This document shows positions 1-12,498 of a stretch of 64,000 nt of DNA, piece after piece. A model generated the notes under the pieces. It ran no database searches, was not told the DNA's origin, and worked only from the letters and a program-made list of their open reading frames with translations. This DNA is from Amia ocellicauda. Taxonomy: Eukaryota; Chordata; Actinopteri; Amiiformes; Amiidae. The DNA lies in the NCBI RefSeq assembly GCF_036373705.1, contig NC_089853.1:29037568-29101567 (forward strand). The letters run 5' to 3'. Every line of letters begins with the position of its first letter. Position 1 is the first letter of the stretch. Position numbers and translations under genes: made by a program.

Positions 1-254
1 ATAACAATACAAGCCACAAGAAAGGCAGGTGATATTACCTACCCTTGGGTCAAGGACATTCATTCTTATATGGCACTGACATTTTAAACATTGCTCCTCC
101 AAAAAAAAAAAAAAAAAAAAAAACACACAGTGAAGTAGCAAAAGCTTAAAACACCAGTCACTGAGGGTTCCCCCCCTCGTAAGGACGACCCTGTGCTCTG
201 ACAACACTGACTGGCATGTTATGCTGCTGTCAAGACACACAATGAAGGTCTCAC

Positions 255-3200
255 CACCAGCAGCCAAGTTCTTGTTCTGCATTTCCTGCTCCTTGCGGTC
301 GAGCTCTGCTGCCTTCCGCTCCAGCTCCTCCTGCTGCCTAAGGAGGTTGGCCTGGGCCGCGGCGGCTGTGACCTGGCAGAGAGGAGGAAACGCCGGTTAC
401 AGCAGCCACATCCACAGTCCCACAGATATACAGTCCTGAGTTGCATGCTATACAAGGGGACAGGGTATACTGGGAGGGGAGAATATACTAGGCTGTTGGG
501 CTATTCTTTGGCTTTCAGGCTTTGGGGTTATTTTTAGAGGCAAACTTAATTCAGATATAATGTAGGCATCAACATTTTCTAGTCATGCTTTTGGTTGTTT
601 GTTGGGCACCTATCAGGCTTCCCTAGAGTCACAGAAACTGGAAAACCCTGGCAGCTCTCAAGGTAGCAAGCACATGTTTTGGCATTCTGGAACCAATTCC
701 ACTTGTTGTAAAAACGTAAGCAAGTGTAAGATTTTTTGTATTGTTTTATTTTTATAAAGTGCTGCCAAATTGAACAGCACAAGTTGCCTTTTACAGTGCA
801 AACTCTTTCGTTTGGTGTCACTGAATAGCACCAACATCATACCTTTCAGCTATATCCTGTATCATCCTAACACTCTCACCTGCTCCTTCTCTGACTATGG
901 CAACTGGACAATAGTGATTGCCTGTCTGAATACTTATTCTCTGGCCCTGACCTTGGTGCTACAAAGCTTCTGGCCTTCCTAATCATAAGTGCCTGTATAA
1001 AATAACCAAAAAGCTCTTGACAACTGTGAGACTCATACTGAATGTATGTCCATTTATCAGTGTCCCACTGAGCTGGTTTCAGCATTGATTACAATCCAGC
1101 AGAGCACCGCAGTGTCTGAACAGCACAGCCCTGCTAGCAGTCACATTTTGTAATACATTTCATCCATCCACATGACAGCTTGAATTAATTTGCTCAGAAA
1201 TCATCCTTTGCAGTTTTTCTACAGAATTCTTAAGAGCATCCAGCTGGTCTATGGGTTGCAGCAGCAACAACCAGAAAGTCAAGAAGAAAGAAACACAAAC
1301 AGATTCTGAATGCAAATGGGAACAACGCCTGTCTGGCGTCTCCATTTGCAGTATGAGATTCATCAAGCGGAGCATCGGCACTGACCTGTGGACTGGGCTC
1401 CACTGAGGGCTGCAACACTGCGGGCTGGGATGGGGCTGGTTGAGCAGGGATAGTAGTGAGAGTTGGGGTGGTCTAGAAAACCCAATGAGACATACACATC
1501 AAATTTGTGTTATCAACATTTTAATATAAAATAACTAACACAGAACATAAGTAAGTACCCAAAGGAAATGACAAATGCTAAATTATTACACAGCCACATC
1601 TTTATGGTATTCTTTACAAACACTGCAACTCCAATATGCATATGTACGTAAAACCACTTTAATGAGAACAAAAGAATAGGATGAAAAGCCATGATGTGTG
1701 TGACATTGTACACACACACACACACACACAATAAAAGAGAAAAGAAGAAAATCTCACCAAAGTGGAGTTTCCAGAGAAGGGATTGTATTCCCCTACTCTT
1801 TCTGTATTGGAAGTAGTCAGCTGTGTGACTGAGGGATCCTGGAACAAAGAGATTGTACAATGTGTATTGTCGCAAGGATACAACATTAACTTTCCTTATG
1901 AATGGCAATGTTTCCAGTGTTATCTTCCTAGCCTTTATCTTTTATTTGTTTAGTTTACCTCAAATTGTTAAACATGAAGATCCTTAAAGCTTCTAGCAAA
2001 ACGACGGGTTAGCATCTTGTTCCCAGAAGGCAACCCGGTAATTACACCTGTGCTTGTTCTAACAGTACATCATCATCCTAGTTGTATATTTTCAGAAGGT
2101 GTGCCTGAAGTCTTGCCGTTTACCTGGCAAATGGTTTCACTTTCTGGAGGTCTTTCCTCAAATCCCTACCATTCAAGACAACCCCCATTAATTAATTAAC
2201 ATACTTGAGCATACTTCAAATGTACTTAATGTACTTATTTTAAGGTTAAAAGCTGTGAGAATAAACTTGGCCAGACTACAGAATCCAGGGCTCTGGAACT
2301 ACCTTCTTTATGATTTTATTAAGAATTTGACTGTTTCAGTTTTGGAGATGCTTGTTAAGAAAATCCTGTATCTGGAAGGCTCTCTCATGTCACCTGTGCA
2401 GCAGCAGCACTGACCTCATAACAAGGCGAGACAAAAGAACAAGAGTATCCATGTGAAAGGAAAAATGTGTTTCCTGTATGCTTTCAGGCACACCTTTATT
2501 TATCAAATGTACTTACTTACCTGCAACAGGTGTTACAGTTGAATGGTTTGTCTTTAATTTAACAACTATACATGAATGTATAAAAATGTATCTAACAGCA
2601 AAATAATGTTCTGCAGGTTTATTCTGAAATGTGATTGAGCATTGAGTAACAAGGAAACTTGACAATGTACACCATCGTATTACATAAATTATTATTAGCA
2701 CAATCAATAACGAGAACGCCTACCCTAGCCAACACAAAATGTGAAATGATGATGCATTTCAAAACTGCAAACCTCAGTTAAGTCAGCATCCATAACCATA
2801 ATGTAAACCTAAGTTTCCTGCCCAAGAGAGTAACATTCAGTTCCAATGCAGTACAACTGAAGTCCGAGTTCTTCAATATTTATTGAAAGAGTGAATGGAG
2901 GCATAGAGGCATGGAGCCTTACAACCTTTCAAGACTGACCTCCACAAAGCAGGAAGGGAAAAGGTTGAAATTACAGAAAAACAAGTGCAGTTACTGTGCA
3001 AAATTGTGCAATTGGCTTTAGGCAACTGAGATGTGTCAGCAAGCAAGTTAAATTACTATTTTTCAACTTGTGTGGGATCAATTTACACATTTACATGAGT
3101 GAAAGTGAGCATTTTATAAGTATGGGTAGAAGGTACAGCTAGGAACCCCAAGGAAACCACTTGCCCAAGGAAACCACTTGCCCAAAGAATGAGGCGGGTG

Positions 3201-5981
3201 CGGCATTTTAACAGTGAAGGCTGGCAGTCGTCTACGGAGTTAAAAGGCCTCATTGCCCAGGGAGTGTTATAATAGGACGCTCCCTTGTCCTACAGGTTTT
3301 TCAACCACACAGCATTGTGAAACTAGCATAGAGTTATTCCGAAGTTCCACATGACACCAAAAGACCATCACAGTGTTACTATGGAGATTTGTGTTAATAT
3401 GCTAATATAGCTACAAAAAGCTAGCAAAGAAAATCCCATTGCAGAAATAGTAAAGCTCTTGCTTGTGATTTAAACACAATATGTTAATTATATCACAGCT
3501 TTCTTAAAACATTTTCCATCGGCATCCCAGGATGGATAATGCCTGGACAATAACATTCACAAAAATATCAGAAACTTAAAGAAAAACTATGAAGAAAATG
3601 TATTGTGCACCAATTTGTCCGAATTCTTTGTGTTATGTATAATACAATGCCTACCTTATTGAATGAAACATCAGTTTAACTATTTATCTTATAATATGCA
3701 GTTTGTCAGTCAGATAATAAGGAAGCAGCCTGGGACTACAGTACTAAAATATATCCCAATATTTGATACTGGCTCTGGCTAAGGAACCTTGAAGAACAAA
3801 AAAAAAAAAAGTACAGCTTAAAGAAGTGGCTCTTTATTTACAAAATAATTTACCATCTGGGGGTTGTAAGCTGAAAGTAGAAATGTGACACAGTGCATGT
3901 GATTTGAGATACAGCTGAGAATGACCCTTACCATGTTAAATGAATTCAATATGTTCTTGTTTTGCTGAAAGTCTGCCAATCTCATGATAGACATTGTTTT
4001 GTATTACTGCTAGGGGCACATTTCATTTGCAGCAATAAGAGAAAACTGTCACCGCAGATTGTGTTATAGGAGAGTGAGTAAGCATGCACTGTAATTTGCC
4101 CCACCATAATTATTACACTAGTGAGAACAGCTCTATTTTTGGGCAAAAGAGACAGGCAAATTGTGACTGGGGCAGCAATGTCAAAAAAGGCAGTAATTAT
4201 ATAATGCCTTCGGTGTGAAACCACTAAAGTACAGAAGTACTAAAATATTGTATTGATAAGTTAACTAAGATTATGTCCAGTAATTATGCATTTCAACACA
4301 AACACTTACAGCTGACAAGTTCTCTCATTTGTTTCAATGTAAGCCATTATCTGGTTCTGAAGGATAAGGTTTTCATTCCCCTTGATACACAGCAACATTT
4401 TCACACTGAAATACATTAGTGATCTAAATTGATCCTTTGTATGAGGATCCCACTTTCTCCTTGAAAAGTGTAGGTCAAGAAAGACAGACACTATGTTGTA
4501 GTGCCAGTTACAAACGTTTACCTTTCTTCTACATTTATTTTTAAGTTATGCATGAATACTGTTTTTTTTCCAGTTCACCTTATCCTAGCCACCAACAACT
4601 ATTGCAATGTTAGGCAATCAACAACGTTGCTCTGTACCAACAGGAAGGTCCTTTGCAGTAGCTGCAAAGTTTGCATTTCTGTAATTTCCTTTCATTCAGT
4701 GCAATTGTACTGTACTGGAATAATCTGGTTTAGATATAAAATTGAAAAGCTTGCTGAAGTTTAGTTAATCTTTACTAATTATAAGTAAAATAAATACTTT
4801 TACAGAGCTCTTATATTGTCATGCAAACCTACTTAGTCATATTAAATGTATGTTTACGTCAGTGCATTTTAATTTAAGGTGCCAAAAAACAAACACCGGC
4901 TTCACACTACAACTTAGGCCTATAACTACAGTGCATTTCTGGCAAAGCCACAAAGCTCAGATTCATCACCACATCCTTCTTCTCTCCAGTGATTGTACAT
5001 GCAGTATTCGTTCTTAATATTCACTCAAACAAAATCATATCATTTCAGAGGTAAAAGTTATGAAGCTATCACAAAAGTGTTGCGATAATAAGCATAGCAC
5101 GCCTGTGACAAACGTGCTCACGATGCAGTACCTGCTTTTATAGGACCTGCTACTAATGTTGCTATCATTTCAATATCAGTACAGGATGTCACTAATCAAG
5201 AGCACTAGAAACGGACGTGTAAACAGGACATTTACCAAAGTAACAGAGCCCTTACAGAATGAATGTTTAATCGGTTTTCGAGGAATTAATATTAGTATTT
5301 AGGTGTGACAGAAAAAACAAACGCCACTTTAAATTAAAAACTGACAATCATACTGCGACCTACGCAGTTGCTTACAATGGCAACTTGCAAGAAGCACACT
5401 TGCACTGACACTGGTGCACACTTTCTCAGCCCTTGATGACGCTACGTGATCTTGCTGTTTGGAGCAAGAAGGGGGGAAAAAACCTTGTGCACCTGTTGAT
5501 GACATTAAGGTGTTCATGGTAGTAGGTTGCTTAACGCGTAAATTATATTTCAAGGCTTGTCTATACAAAATATTATATTACAGCAGATGCTTTATAAGAT
5601 AAATAACACAATGCCGTTTCCTACAGTTTTAATACATTTAGTCATTAAATTGCTCAAAGCATTCGCTCCCCATCTGAGAGAAAGAGGAGAAAAAAAAGAC
5701 GCATCCCCCATCCCTATCGTTTCTTGATTGGGTGTCAAATAAAACAAAAGTCCCCAATAGGTGGAAAAGGTTGTCAATCATGCCACGTCGCCGGAGGAAT
5801 GTCAACTGGGCCCAACCCAACAACCAACCCAACAGGTTTCTTTAGCAGCGTTGTTTCCCCCACATAAACAATTGTTTTTAGTATTTTGATTTGCAAAATA
5901 CTTATACAATCGGGAAATCCATACCTGGAAAGGATTGACATCCACTGGGTCCACGAAGGGGTTGCTGTCGAATCCCGACAT
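255..5981 (-). CDS. scamp2: SCAMP2, secretory carrier membrane protein (5' four coding exons, partial)
   Basis: SCAMPs are four-TM proteins of recycling vesicles that act in post-Golgi and endocytic traffic. Coding exons on the minus strand: 5981-5925, 1838-1758, 1472-1386 and 372-255, all with GT-AG borders and compatible phases (0,0,0,1). Exon 1 reads MSGFDSNPFVDPVDVNPFQ, very close to the start of human SCAMP2, and exon 2 starts DPSVTQLT as in human. Three NPF motifs (exons 1 and 2) are the EH-domain binding sites of the family. Exon 3 is Pro/Thr-rich and contains AVLQPSVEP, also seen in human SCAMP2. Exon 4 is the coiled coil (LLRQQEELERKAAELDRKE). The membrane core and C-terminus lie beyond the left edge. 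The gene is head-to-head with mpi, as in human. About 114 residues are in the window. Confidence 0.93.
373..1385. other. SCAMP2 intron 3
   Basis: Gene-free stretch of 1.0 kb between two SCAMP2 exons. The only thing that stands out is an open minus-strand stretch at about 1160-1250 that reads as a short charged helix (contains LDALKNSVEKLQRM). No Tc1, LINE or tRNA-like sequence was recognised. Confidence 0.5.
1709..1730. repeat. (AC)n microsatellite
   Basis: About eleven CA/AC units just downstream of SCAMP2 exon 2, in intron 2. Confidence 0.9.
1839..5924. other. SCAMP2 intron 1 (4.1 kb)
   Basis: Long AT-rich intron. It holds a direct tandem duplication of a 17-bp unit at 3151-3167 and 3168-3184 (unit starts AGGAAACCAC). 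I saw no coding exon, transposon terminus or RNA gene. Short ORFs here have no recognisable content. Confidence 0.6.
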
Positions 5982-6125
5982 TTTGAGCTACTCGTCCTCG
6001 CTACCTATGTGATAAATAACCCCGTCTCTTTCGTACTTTCCTTTGCTTTGCCGTATCTTTCACTCAGACAACTTCCTGAACAGCAGCTTTGTGCGCAGGC
6101 GTTGTGGGTATGACGAAGCACGGAG

Positions 6126-6133
6126 TGACGTCA
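6126..6133. promoter_or_regulatory. Consensus CRE (TGACGTCA), scamp2 side
   Basis: Perfect 8-bp CREB/ATF palindrome 145 bp upstream of the scamp2 ATG (minus strand). The sequence is exact; binding is inferred. Confidence 0.55.
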
Positions 6134-6298
6134 CCCTCGGTCAAACCACAGTTTTCTCTTTGGTTCCGACCCGGCTAAATTACATGGAGTAAAATTCACA
6201 ATTTAAATACAATACATATATAAATAAACTAAACTATGTATATTATTTGCAACAATAGGAATTATAGAGATACCTTTACAATAATATTATCAACAACA

Positions 6299-6342
<44 letters not shown>

Positions 6343-6356
6343 GATTATTATTATTG
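6299..6356. repeat. (ATT)n microsatellite
   Basis: Nearly pure ATT repeat with one ATG interruption near its 3' end, between scamp2 and mpi. Confidence 0.9.
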
Positions 6357-6726
6357 CTAACTGGGTAGTGCTATGCTTTCCAGATAATAATGATCAATTG
6401 CACTGAGACAACTATGCTTATGCTGCGAATAATTGTACTAATATAGAACTTTTGGTTTGTTTCCAAAAAGCCCAATGCATGCATTTATGACCACCAGCCA
6501 GCCATTCGTTTTGAAATTAATAATTAATTGAACTGTTTTTAATTACAAAAGTATACTTAGATGTAACATGGAGTACTAAAGATAATGAACATTATTATGA
6601 TTATGATTATTACATGACTTATACTTAAGTACCCCTTACAGTGTTGTACTACTATCCTTATTTTACAAGTACATTTACTTCTAAATATAATCTACAGTGC
6701 AGCATGAGGATGTGGTCGGTGTACGG

Positions 6727-6734
6727 TGACGTCA
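6727..6734. promoter_or_regulatory. Consensus CRE (TGACGTCA), mpi side
   Basis: Perfect CREB/ATF palindrome 35 bp upstream of the mpi ATG. Its proximity suggests a core-promoter element; function is inferred. Confidence 0.55.
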
Positions 6735-6768
6735 GCGGGTTGTCATTGCCAGGACCGACGTTGCAGCA

Positions 6769-7379
6769 ATGGAGGAAGTAAGAGGTCAGAAACATTTGCT
6801 GCTTAACTGTACTTTGAAATACGACAAGGGGTTTTGCATGTCGACTCAAGGTTGTCCAACTTGCGATTAACAACTGCCACAAGGCAATGAAAAGAAAATA
6901 ATTCGTCTAAAGCTTCGTAGCCGAGCTAGATAAGTGAGCGTTACATAGGTACCTAAAACAGCATCCCTTAGGTTAACACACATATTTTCGGATTCAGTTG
7001 TCGTCGTTTTATAAATATTTCATATTCCGTTTGGGTATTACTGTAATTAAATGTTAGGGCTTCTGCCATGGTTAAAGCACCCTTAATATCAAACGTAGTT
7101 GTATTTGATTCGTTTCAATTAACATCAAATGTACAATACGATGGAATGCCGTGTCCAGAGGAGTAAGGGAGTGTCTCTAAAGTGCTTTACTGTTTTGAAT
7201 CCGAACGTTTCCTAATAATAAAATCAATGTATTTACATTGTGAGAAATTATTATTTTTTAACATTTAACACTATTTTATGTAAAATATGTATTGTTATTA
7301 TTTAATATAAAGTGAATGCATCTAAAAAGCATATTTTATGTGGCTTTGACCTATATATGCATGAAATGCATGAAAGCTC

Positions 7380-7442
<63 letters not shown>

Positions 7443-7978
7443 CTCGATTTGGTGTTTCTAGTCTGTGCTACATTTTAAAACAAACATAAAAAAGAATTAC
7501 TTTGCCACAAGGCATAGCTGGATATCTTATCTATACATGCATGATCAGGTTGTGCCTTTTTTGTTTTTTAATTGGGATTCTTGTGGAAATGGAGTGAAAC
7601 ATACACATAGAGACTATTTGTGTTGATTATAGTGCATGGTGCTTACTCAAGACGCATCTCTTCCGACAGTACTTGTAATATTAGTCCTCTATCCCTGCTA
7701 GATAGCACTTCACAGTTCTTATTATACTCCTCGCATTATTGATTGTTTTCCTCCTTGCTCCCTTTCCCGTAGCCCTACATCTTGACAGCACTTAGCTTTC
7801 ACCGTCCAGGATGTAGGAAGTCTCTTACTGTACTTGTGTAAATTGTAATTGGAATCTGTAAAATGTATTATTTTGAATTGCTATGTTTTAGCTAAGTTGA
7901 ATTTGTAATGATTGATACTTCTCTGTATTTTTGCACTTATGTTGTAAGTCGCCCTGGATAAGGGCGTCTGCCAAGAAA

Positions 7979-8024
<46 letters not shown>

Positions 8025-11000
8025 GTGTATCTGTTATTTCCAGTGTTTCCATTATCCTGTGTTGTCCAAAAGTACGCGTGGGGAAAGGTGGGGCTAGACA
8101 GTGAAGTTGCCAAGCTCGTTGTAAGCGGAGACCCTCTGACTGTGATTGAAGATGACAAGCCCTATGCAGAGGTGAGACATGAAGAAGATTGCAGCTGAAA
8201 AAATGTCCGACCTACCCAAGTGGAAGAAGAAAAAAACACCCCAAAAAACAAACAAAGGTTGCAACCAAATAAATATTCAGAACACTCTGTCTAAATACAT
8301 AATCCAAAAAAACATAATCTCTAGCTATCATCCTTATATTAAAATATTGTATCTGGGCCCAGATATTCCACATTGCAAAACCTCAACAAAACATTGTATT
8401 TTAATGTTGTTTTTTCTTGTTTGTGAATGCTTAAAGCTGTCACATGCTTAGAGTATTACTTCCTACTGCTTCCATTCCATGTGAAATATTCTTAATATAG
8501 AATAGTTTTTGCAAGGGTCACTGAAAGTTGCAATGAAAGGCTGGGATATGTGAAATGTCTTTGTTGTTGTACAAGATATTCTTACATACTGAGGGCCCAT
8601 TTAATCTCACAGAACCACAGCCTTCTATTTAAACCTGTCTCATTGCTTCTCTCAGCTGTGGATGGGTGCCCACCCTAAAGGAGATGCTCTCATCAAAGAT
8701 AATAGGATTTCCCAGAGGACTCTGGGGCAGTGGATAGCAGATTATCCAGGCTGCTTGGGATCAAAGGTCAAGGATACATTCCAGGGACAGCTGCCCTTTC
8801 TGTTCAAAGTTCTCTCTGTTAACCTTGCACTGTCCGTCCAGGCCCATCCCAACAGGGTAAGCTGAATACCTTCCCATGACCTTGCACTGCCAATGGAAAT
8901 GCAGACACTGTGCATAATGACAATTTGATCTTTGTATCTTGTTAGTGTATAATTTGTTATTTTTCTTTTCTGTTTTCCTCAGGAATTAGCAGTGAGGCTT
9001 CACGCTCAGTTTCCAGAGCACTATCCAGATAGCAATCATAAGCCAGAAATGGCCATCGCTCTAACTCCATTCGAGGGTCTCTGTGGCTTCCGACCCGTGG
9101 AAGAGATTGTAGGCTTTCTGAAATGTAAGTGCCATTTGTTCTTTTGTGGTGAATTGTATGTACTGTGTAGTTATAATAACATAATGTAATAACGTATCCT
9201 TGAGTGATGTCCCCTGTCCTGTGTTCCAGCGGTGCCCGAGTTCCATGCTTTGGTGGGAAACGAGGCTGCGGAGGAGCTGCAGAGCAGTGTGGGGGATGCA
9301 GGCAGGGTGTCAGAGGCTCTGAAGAAATGCTTCACCAGGATGATGAACTGTGAGAAAAAAGTATTTGTTGACCAGCTCAACATGCTAGTGAAAAGAGTAT
9401 CTGAGGAAGGTGGGTGCTACAGTTATTACCTATCCTTTTGTATTGCTATTCCTAGTGGACATTAGCCTTCTTACAGTTGGGACCCTGTGTGTGACACTAT
9501 TTTCCTCTTCATCTAGCGGCTGCAGGAAAAGACACATCAGGAAGTAATGGGGACCTGTTGCTACGGTTACACTCACAGTTTCCAGGGGATATTGGCTGCT
9601 TCTCCATCTACTTCCTCAACCGGATAATGCTGGAGCCAGGGGAAGCCATGTTCCTGGGGGCCAATGAGCCTCACGCCTATTTGTATGGAGGTCAGATTTC
9701 AATATGCCACTGCCACACAAGCCACATCCCTTTCTCTTCAGAAGCTACAATAAAACCTTTGATAGATTAAAGGAGAAGAAAAATAATTATAATAATTAAT
9801 TAACTACACCAACTGCAGCTGTTCATACATCTAAATCTGTATTATTTCCACATTCCAATTCAATCTAGGACTACTTTCAGTATTTAATAGGTTTTATTAT
9901 TGTTTTTACTTTACAATAGTTGCAACACATGGATGTTTTCTTATTTTACTTGAACAGATGGTGTTGGTGAAAAGACTTCTCAAAATGAAAATATTTATTT
10001 TTTAAGGTTTACCTAAGTAAATGTTACTAATAATGTTAATTGGCAATCAATGTAAACATGTATTAAATGAGCAGTCAGTCATTTATTTGCTTTTATGCTA
10101 TGGCTAAACGGTGCTTGAATTATAAATGTTGTGGTTCATACATCTTAATACATCTGATGTTATTTATTACCAACGATGCCTGCCAGTGCACAATCGATTA
10201 GAATTAGCCATCAAACTAAATCAAATTGACACTCGATGCACCTAGTTTAATTCTGTCTGGGCACTATAAAAATAAGCACACAAAAAAGTATCTAGACTGT
10301 GATCCTCAACCTGATTTAAAGAGGCTAGTCACATTTTAAATCACCACATATTTTTGTAATGGTTAAATGTGGATTGGACAATAAAATATGTTAATATTAA
10401 AAGTAGGACCTTAAGAGTTATTCTAAGGGAAGTTAAAGCATGCTTTTAATTGTATTTTATTTTTGAATGTGTGTGTTCTCCCCAGCAGACTACATTATGT
10501 GTTCTGTGTGCATTTTCTACTGCAGATTGCATTGAGTGTATGGCCTGCTCTGACAACACTGTGCGAGCTGGGCTGACACCCAAGTACATTGACGTGAGCA
10601 CCCTTTGCGAGATGCTGAATTACTCTCCTGCCCCAGCCAGCTCCAAAATCTTCCCTTCTGTCCGAGACGCCTCTGATCCATGTGTCTTCCTCTATGACCC
10701 CCCTGTCCCCGACTTCACCGTCATGAGGATCCAGGTAATGCACCCTCTTCCTTTTACTCGGCCTGTTCTCTTGGGTTGAGCTATGAACTCTGGTGCATCT
10801 TTACAGTTATCCGGTAATCCCTCTGTGAAAATTTGCTACAGCCTCTTGGGATTGCTCTCATTTAATTAGATTAAATGTTTGCGCAAGCATGTTCACTTCA
10901 TTAATGCAGATCGCCTCTCCTTGGGCGATTAGTGCTTAGTGTATAACTCCTGCCGTCCTGCAGTCACAATCCTGCATGATTTACAGGTGTCTTAATGTGA

Positions 11001-11755
11001 ACTACCATTAGGTATTTGGAAGATTACACTGACCTAGTTAGGAACAATGTCTGCTAGAGAAGCCATTCAATTTCAGGGCATCTCAGGACACATTGTAAAG
11101 ATGTATCTTCAGGGAAACTGTAGCCAGCCTGCAAAGCAAACTATGAAATACAAAAAGCTTTGACTTTGGGAAGATTGACCCACTGGTTATACACTCATGA
11201 GATTAGAAGACTCATCATATGACTCTCAGCATTAGTTTATATAAGGCAGGGATGCCTCAACATGTGGATGGAGTGCTACAATCCCTCTGCTTTCATAGGT
11301 GAACCATCAGCCATTGATTATTGGGAGCAAATGGTGGATTTTGACCAATTAAATCTAAGAGATAAGGTCAGAAATGTATTAAGGGCCTGGATAAAGCAGA
11401 AACCAGATGAGCCCTTGGCTTTCCTAGACCAGGCTGTGGCAACCCCTATGCTTAGCTATTGTAATCTTTGATGGAATGGGAACTGACCTTCAGCCTAGGA
11501 CTTGTGGCTGATGAGGACGTCTCTCTGGTGTTGCAGATCCCCGGATCAGTGAAGCAGTACACTGTGGCTCCCATCGACTGCGCTGGGATCCTGCTGGTGG
11601 TGACTGGAGAGGCCACCGCTGCCTCGGCCGCCGCCCTCTCTGACATGGCTCTCAGGAGGGGTTCTGTGCTCTTCATCTCAGCCAATGAGAGTGTGGCACT
11701 GCACATAACCTCCCCTGCCGGCATGCTGCTGTTCCGGGCCTGCTGCGTCTTGTAA
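6769..11755 (+). CDS. mpi: Mannose-6-phosphate isomerase (complete, 8 exons)
   Basis: Cytosolic zinc enzyme that interconverts fructose-6-P and mannose-6-P, supplying mannose for glycosylation. Exons: 6769-6784, 8044-8171, 8656-8856, 8983-9124, 9230-9409, 9517-9690, 10526-10734, 11537-11755. Together they encode 422 residues (human 423). The tiny first exon encodes MEEVR plus one base and joins to VFPLSC as in human (MAAPR|VFPLSC). Conserved pieces include [20 protein letters not shown] (zinc ligands near residues 110 and 112), [11 protein letters not shown] (Glu137), GEAMFL..N.PHAYL (His about 275), [16 protein letters not shown] (catalytic Arg about 294) and a final LLFRACCVL. An alternative exon-1 donor (GTAAGA after MEE) breaks the frame. 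Single-copy type I PMI; no lesion seen. Confidence 0.96.
7381..7442. repeat. (ATT)n microsatellite in mpi intron 1
   Basis: About twenty uninterrupted ATT units. Confidence 0.95.
7640..8023 (+). mobile_element. LINE/SINE-type retroposon 3' end with (AAT)n tail
   Basis: Lies in mpi intron 1. It starts with a short open stretch ending [10 protein letters not shown]-stop (about 7648-7680), typical of the C-terminal remnant of fish LINEs. About 300 bp of 3' UTR follows, then the motif GTCGCCCTGGATAAGGGCG (about 7948-7966), a conserved retroposon 3' end, and an AAT tail to 8023. The tail sits only 20 bp before mpi exon 2. Exact family not determined; the 5' limit is approximate. Confidence 0.65.
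9691..10525. other. mpi intron 6
   Basis: AT-rich intron of 0.8 kb. I see no exon, repeat terminus or RNA gene in it. Confidence 0.7.
10735..11536. other. mpi intron 7
   Basis: 0.8-kb intron. Short ORFs here (e.g. around 11262-11471) match no family I recognise and are not needed for the mpi frame. Confidence 0.7.
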
Positions 11756-12452
11756 CCCCTTCCAACCCCCTGCCTCAACCCTAAGGGACCTCTAGTACCC
11801 CCAAACTGGGCTGCTCTGGCTCTAGTTAGGTAGCATTAGTCTAGCTGAGGAGCCTGGCTGAATTTTATCCTAGAAACTGTGACACTGTCATCATACAGTC
11901 ATACAGTAGAACTCAGTTCATATCATATGTACAATATGTATGTATGTTTACTACTTTAAGTACATGAGAAGAATATGCTGCACTAAATTGTCGGAAGAAG
12001 GGACTTTTTTTTTTAATAATGCAAGCAGCCTGGGTTTGATTATTTTTGGAATGGAAGTTTATTTATAGGTCTCCTTGGTATGCTTGCTACACTCTATCCC
12101 TGTTATAGGAGTAACACCTCTCTGTTATTTCCTTTCTTGTTCATAAAAATAGTCCAGATTGCTGTGCTTATCAAACTGACTTTAATATTGAGGTGCAAAC
12201 TTAAAACTCATGAGATTACAACAAAGAAAAGATAATATTTTCCTTGTTTTATTTCCTTACTCAGTGCCTGACCTCTGCAAAGAGTAGGTCCTCCAGCCCC
12301 CCCTACAGTCTAAACAGGGTAGCTGTATGCATGGACACCTGATTGCATTAGCTTAATAAATTACAATTGCTCCTTACCTCTCAACAAATTACATTAATGA
12401 ACAAAGTGGTTGCTTCTCAGTTGGTTGATCAGGCAGGCCTGTATAACTGAAT

Positions 12453-12498
<46 letters not shown>

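Larger units (their letters stand above)
5982..6768. promoter_or_regulatory. scamp2/mpi bidirectional promoter region
   Basis: A 787-bp interval separates the divergent start codons of scamp2 (minus) and mpi (plus). It contains an (ATT)n run at about 6299-6356 and one perfect TGACGTCA palindrome close to each gene (6126-6133 and 6727-6734). The head-to-head arrangement is also found in mammals. Transcription start sites cannot be fixed from sequence alone. Confidence 0.6.

Noticed and set aside
6769-6777. mpi exon 1 ending after MEE with a GTAAGA donor
   Set aside because: It would leave the junction to exon 2 out of frame. Ending at 6784 (GTCAGA donor) gives MEEVR|VFPLSC, matching human MPI.
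7937-8158. Minus-strand ORF with poly-isoleucine
   Set aside because: Product of the (AAT)n microsatellite and the antisense of mpi exon 2.
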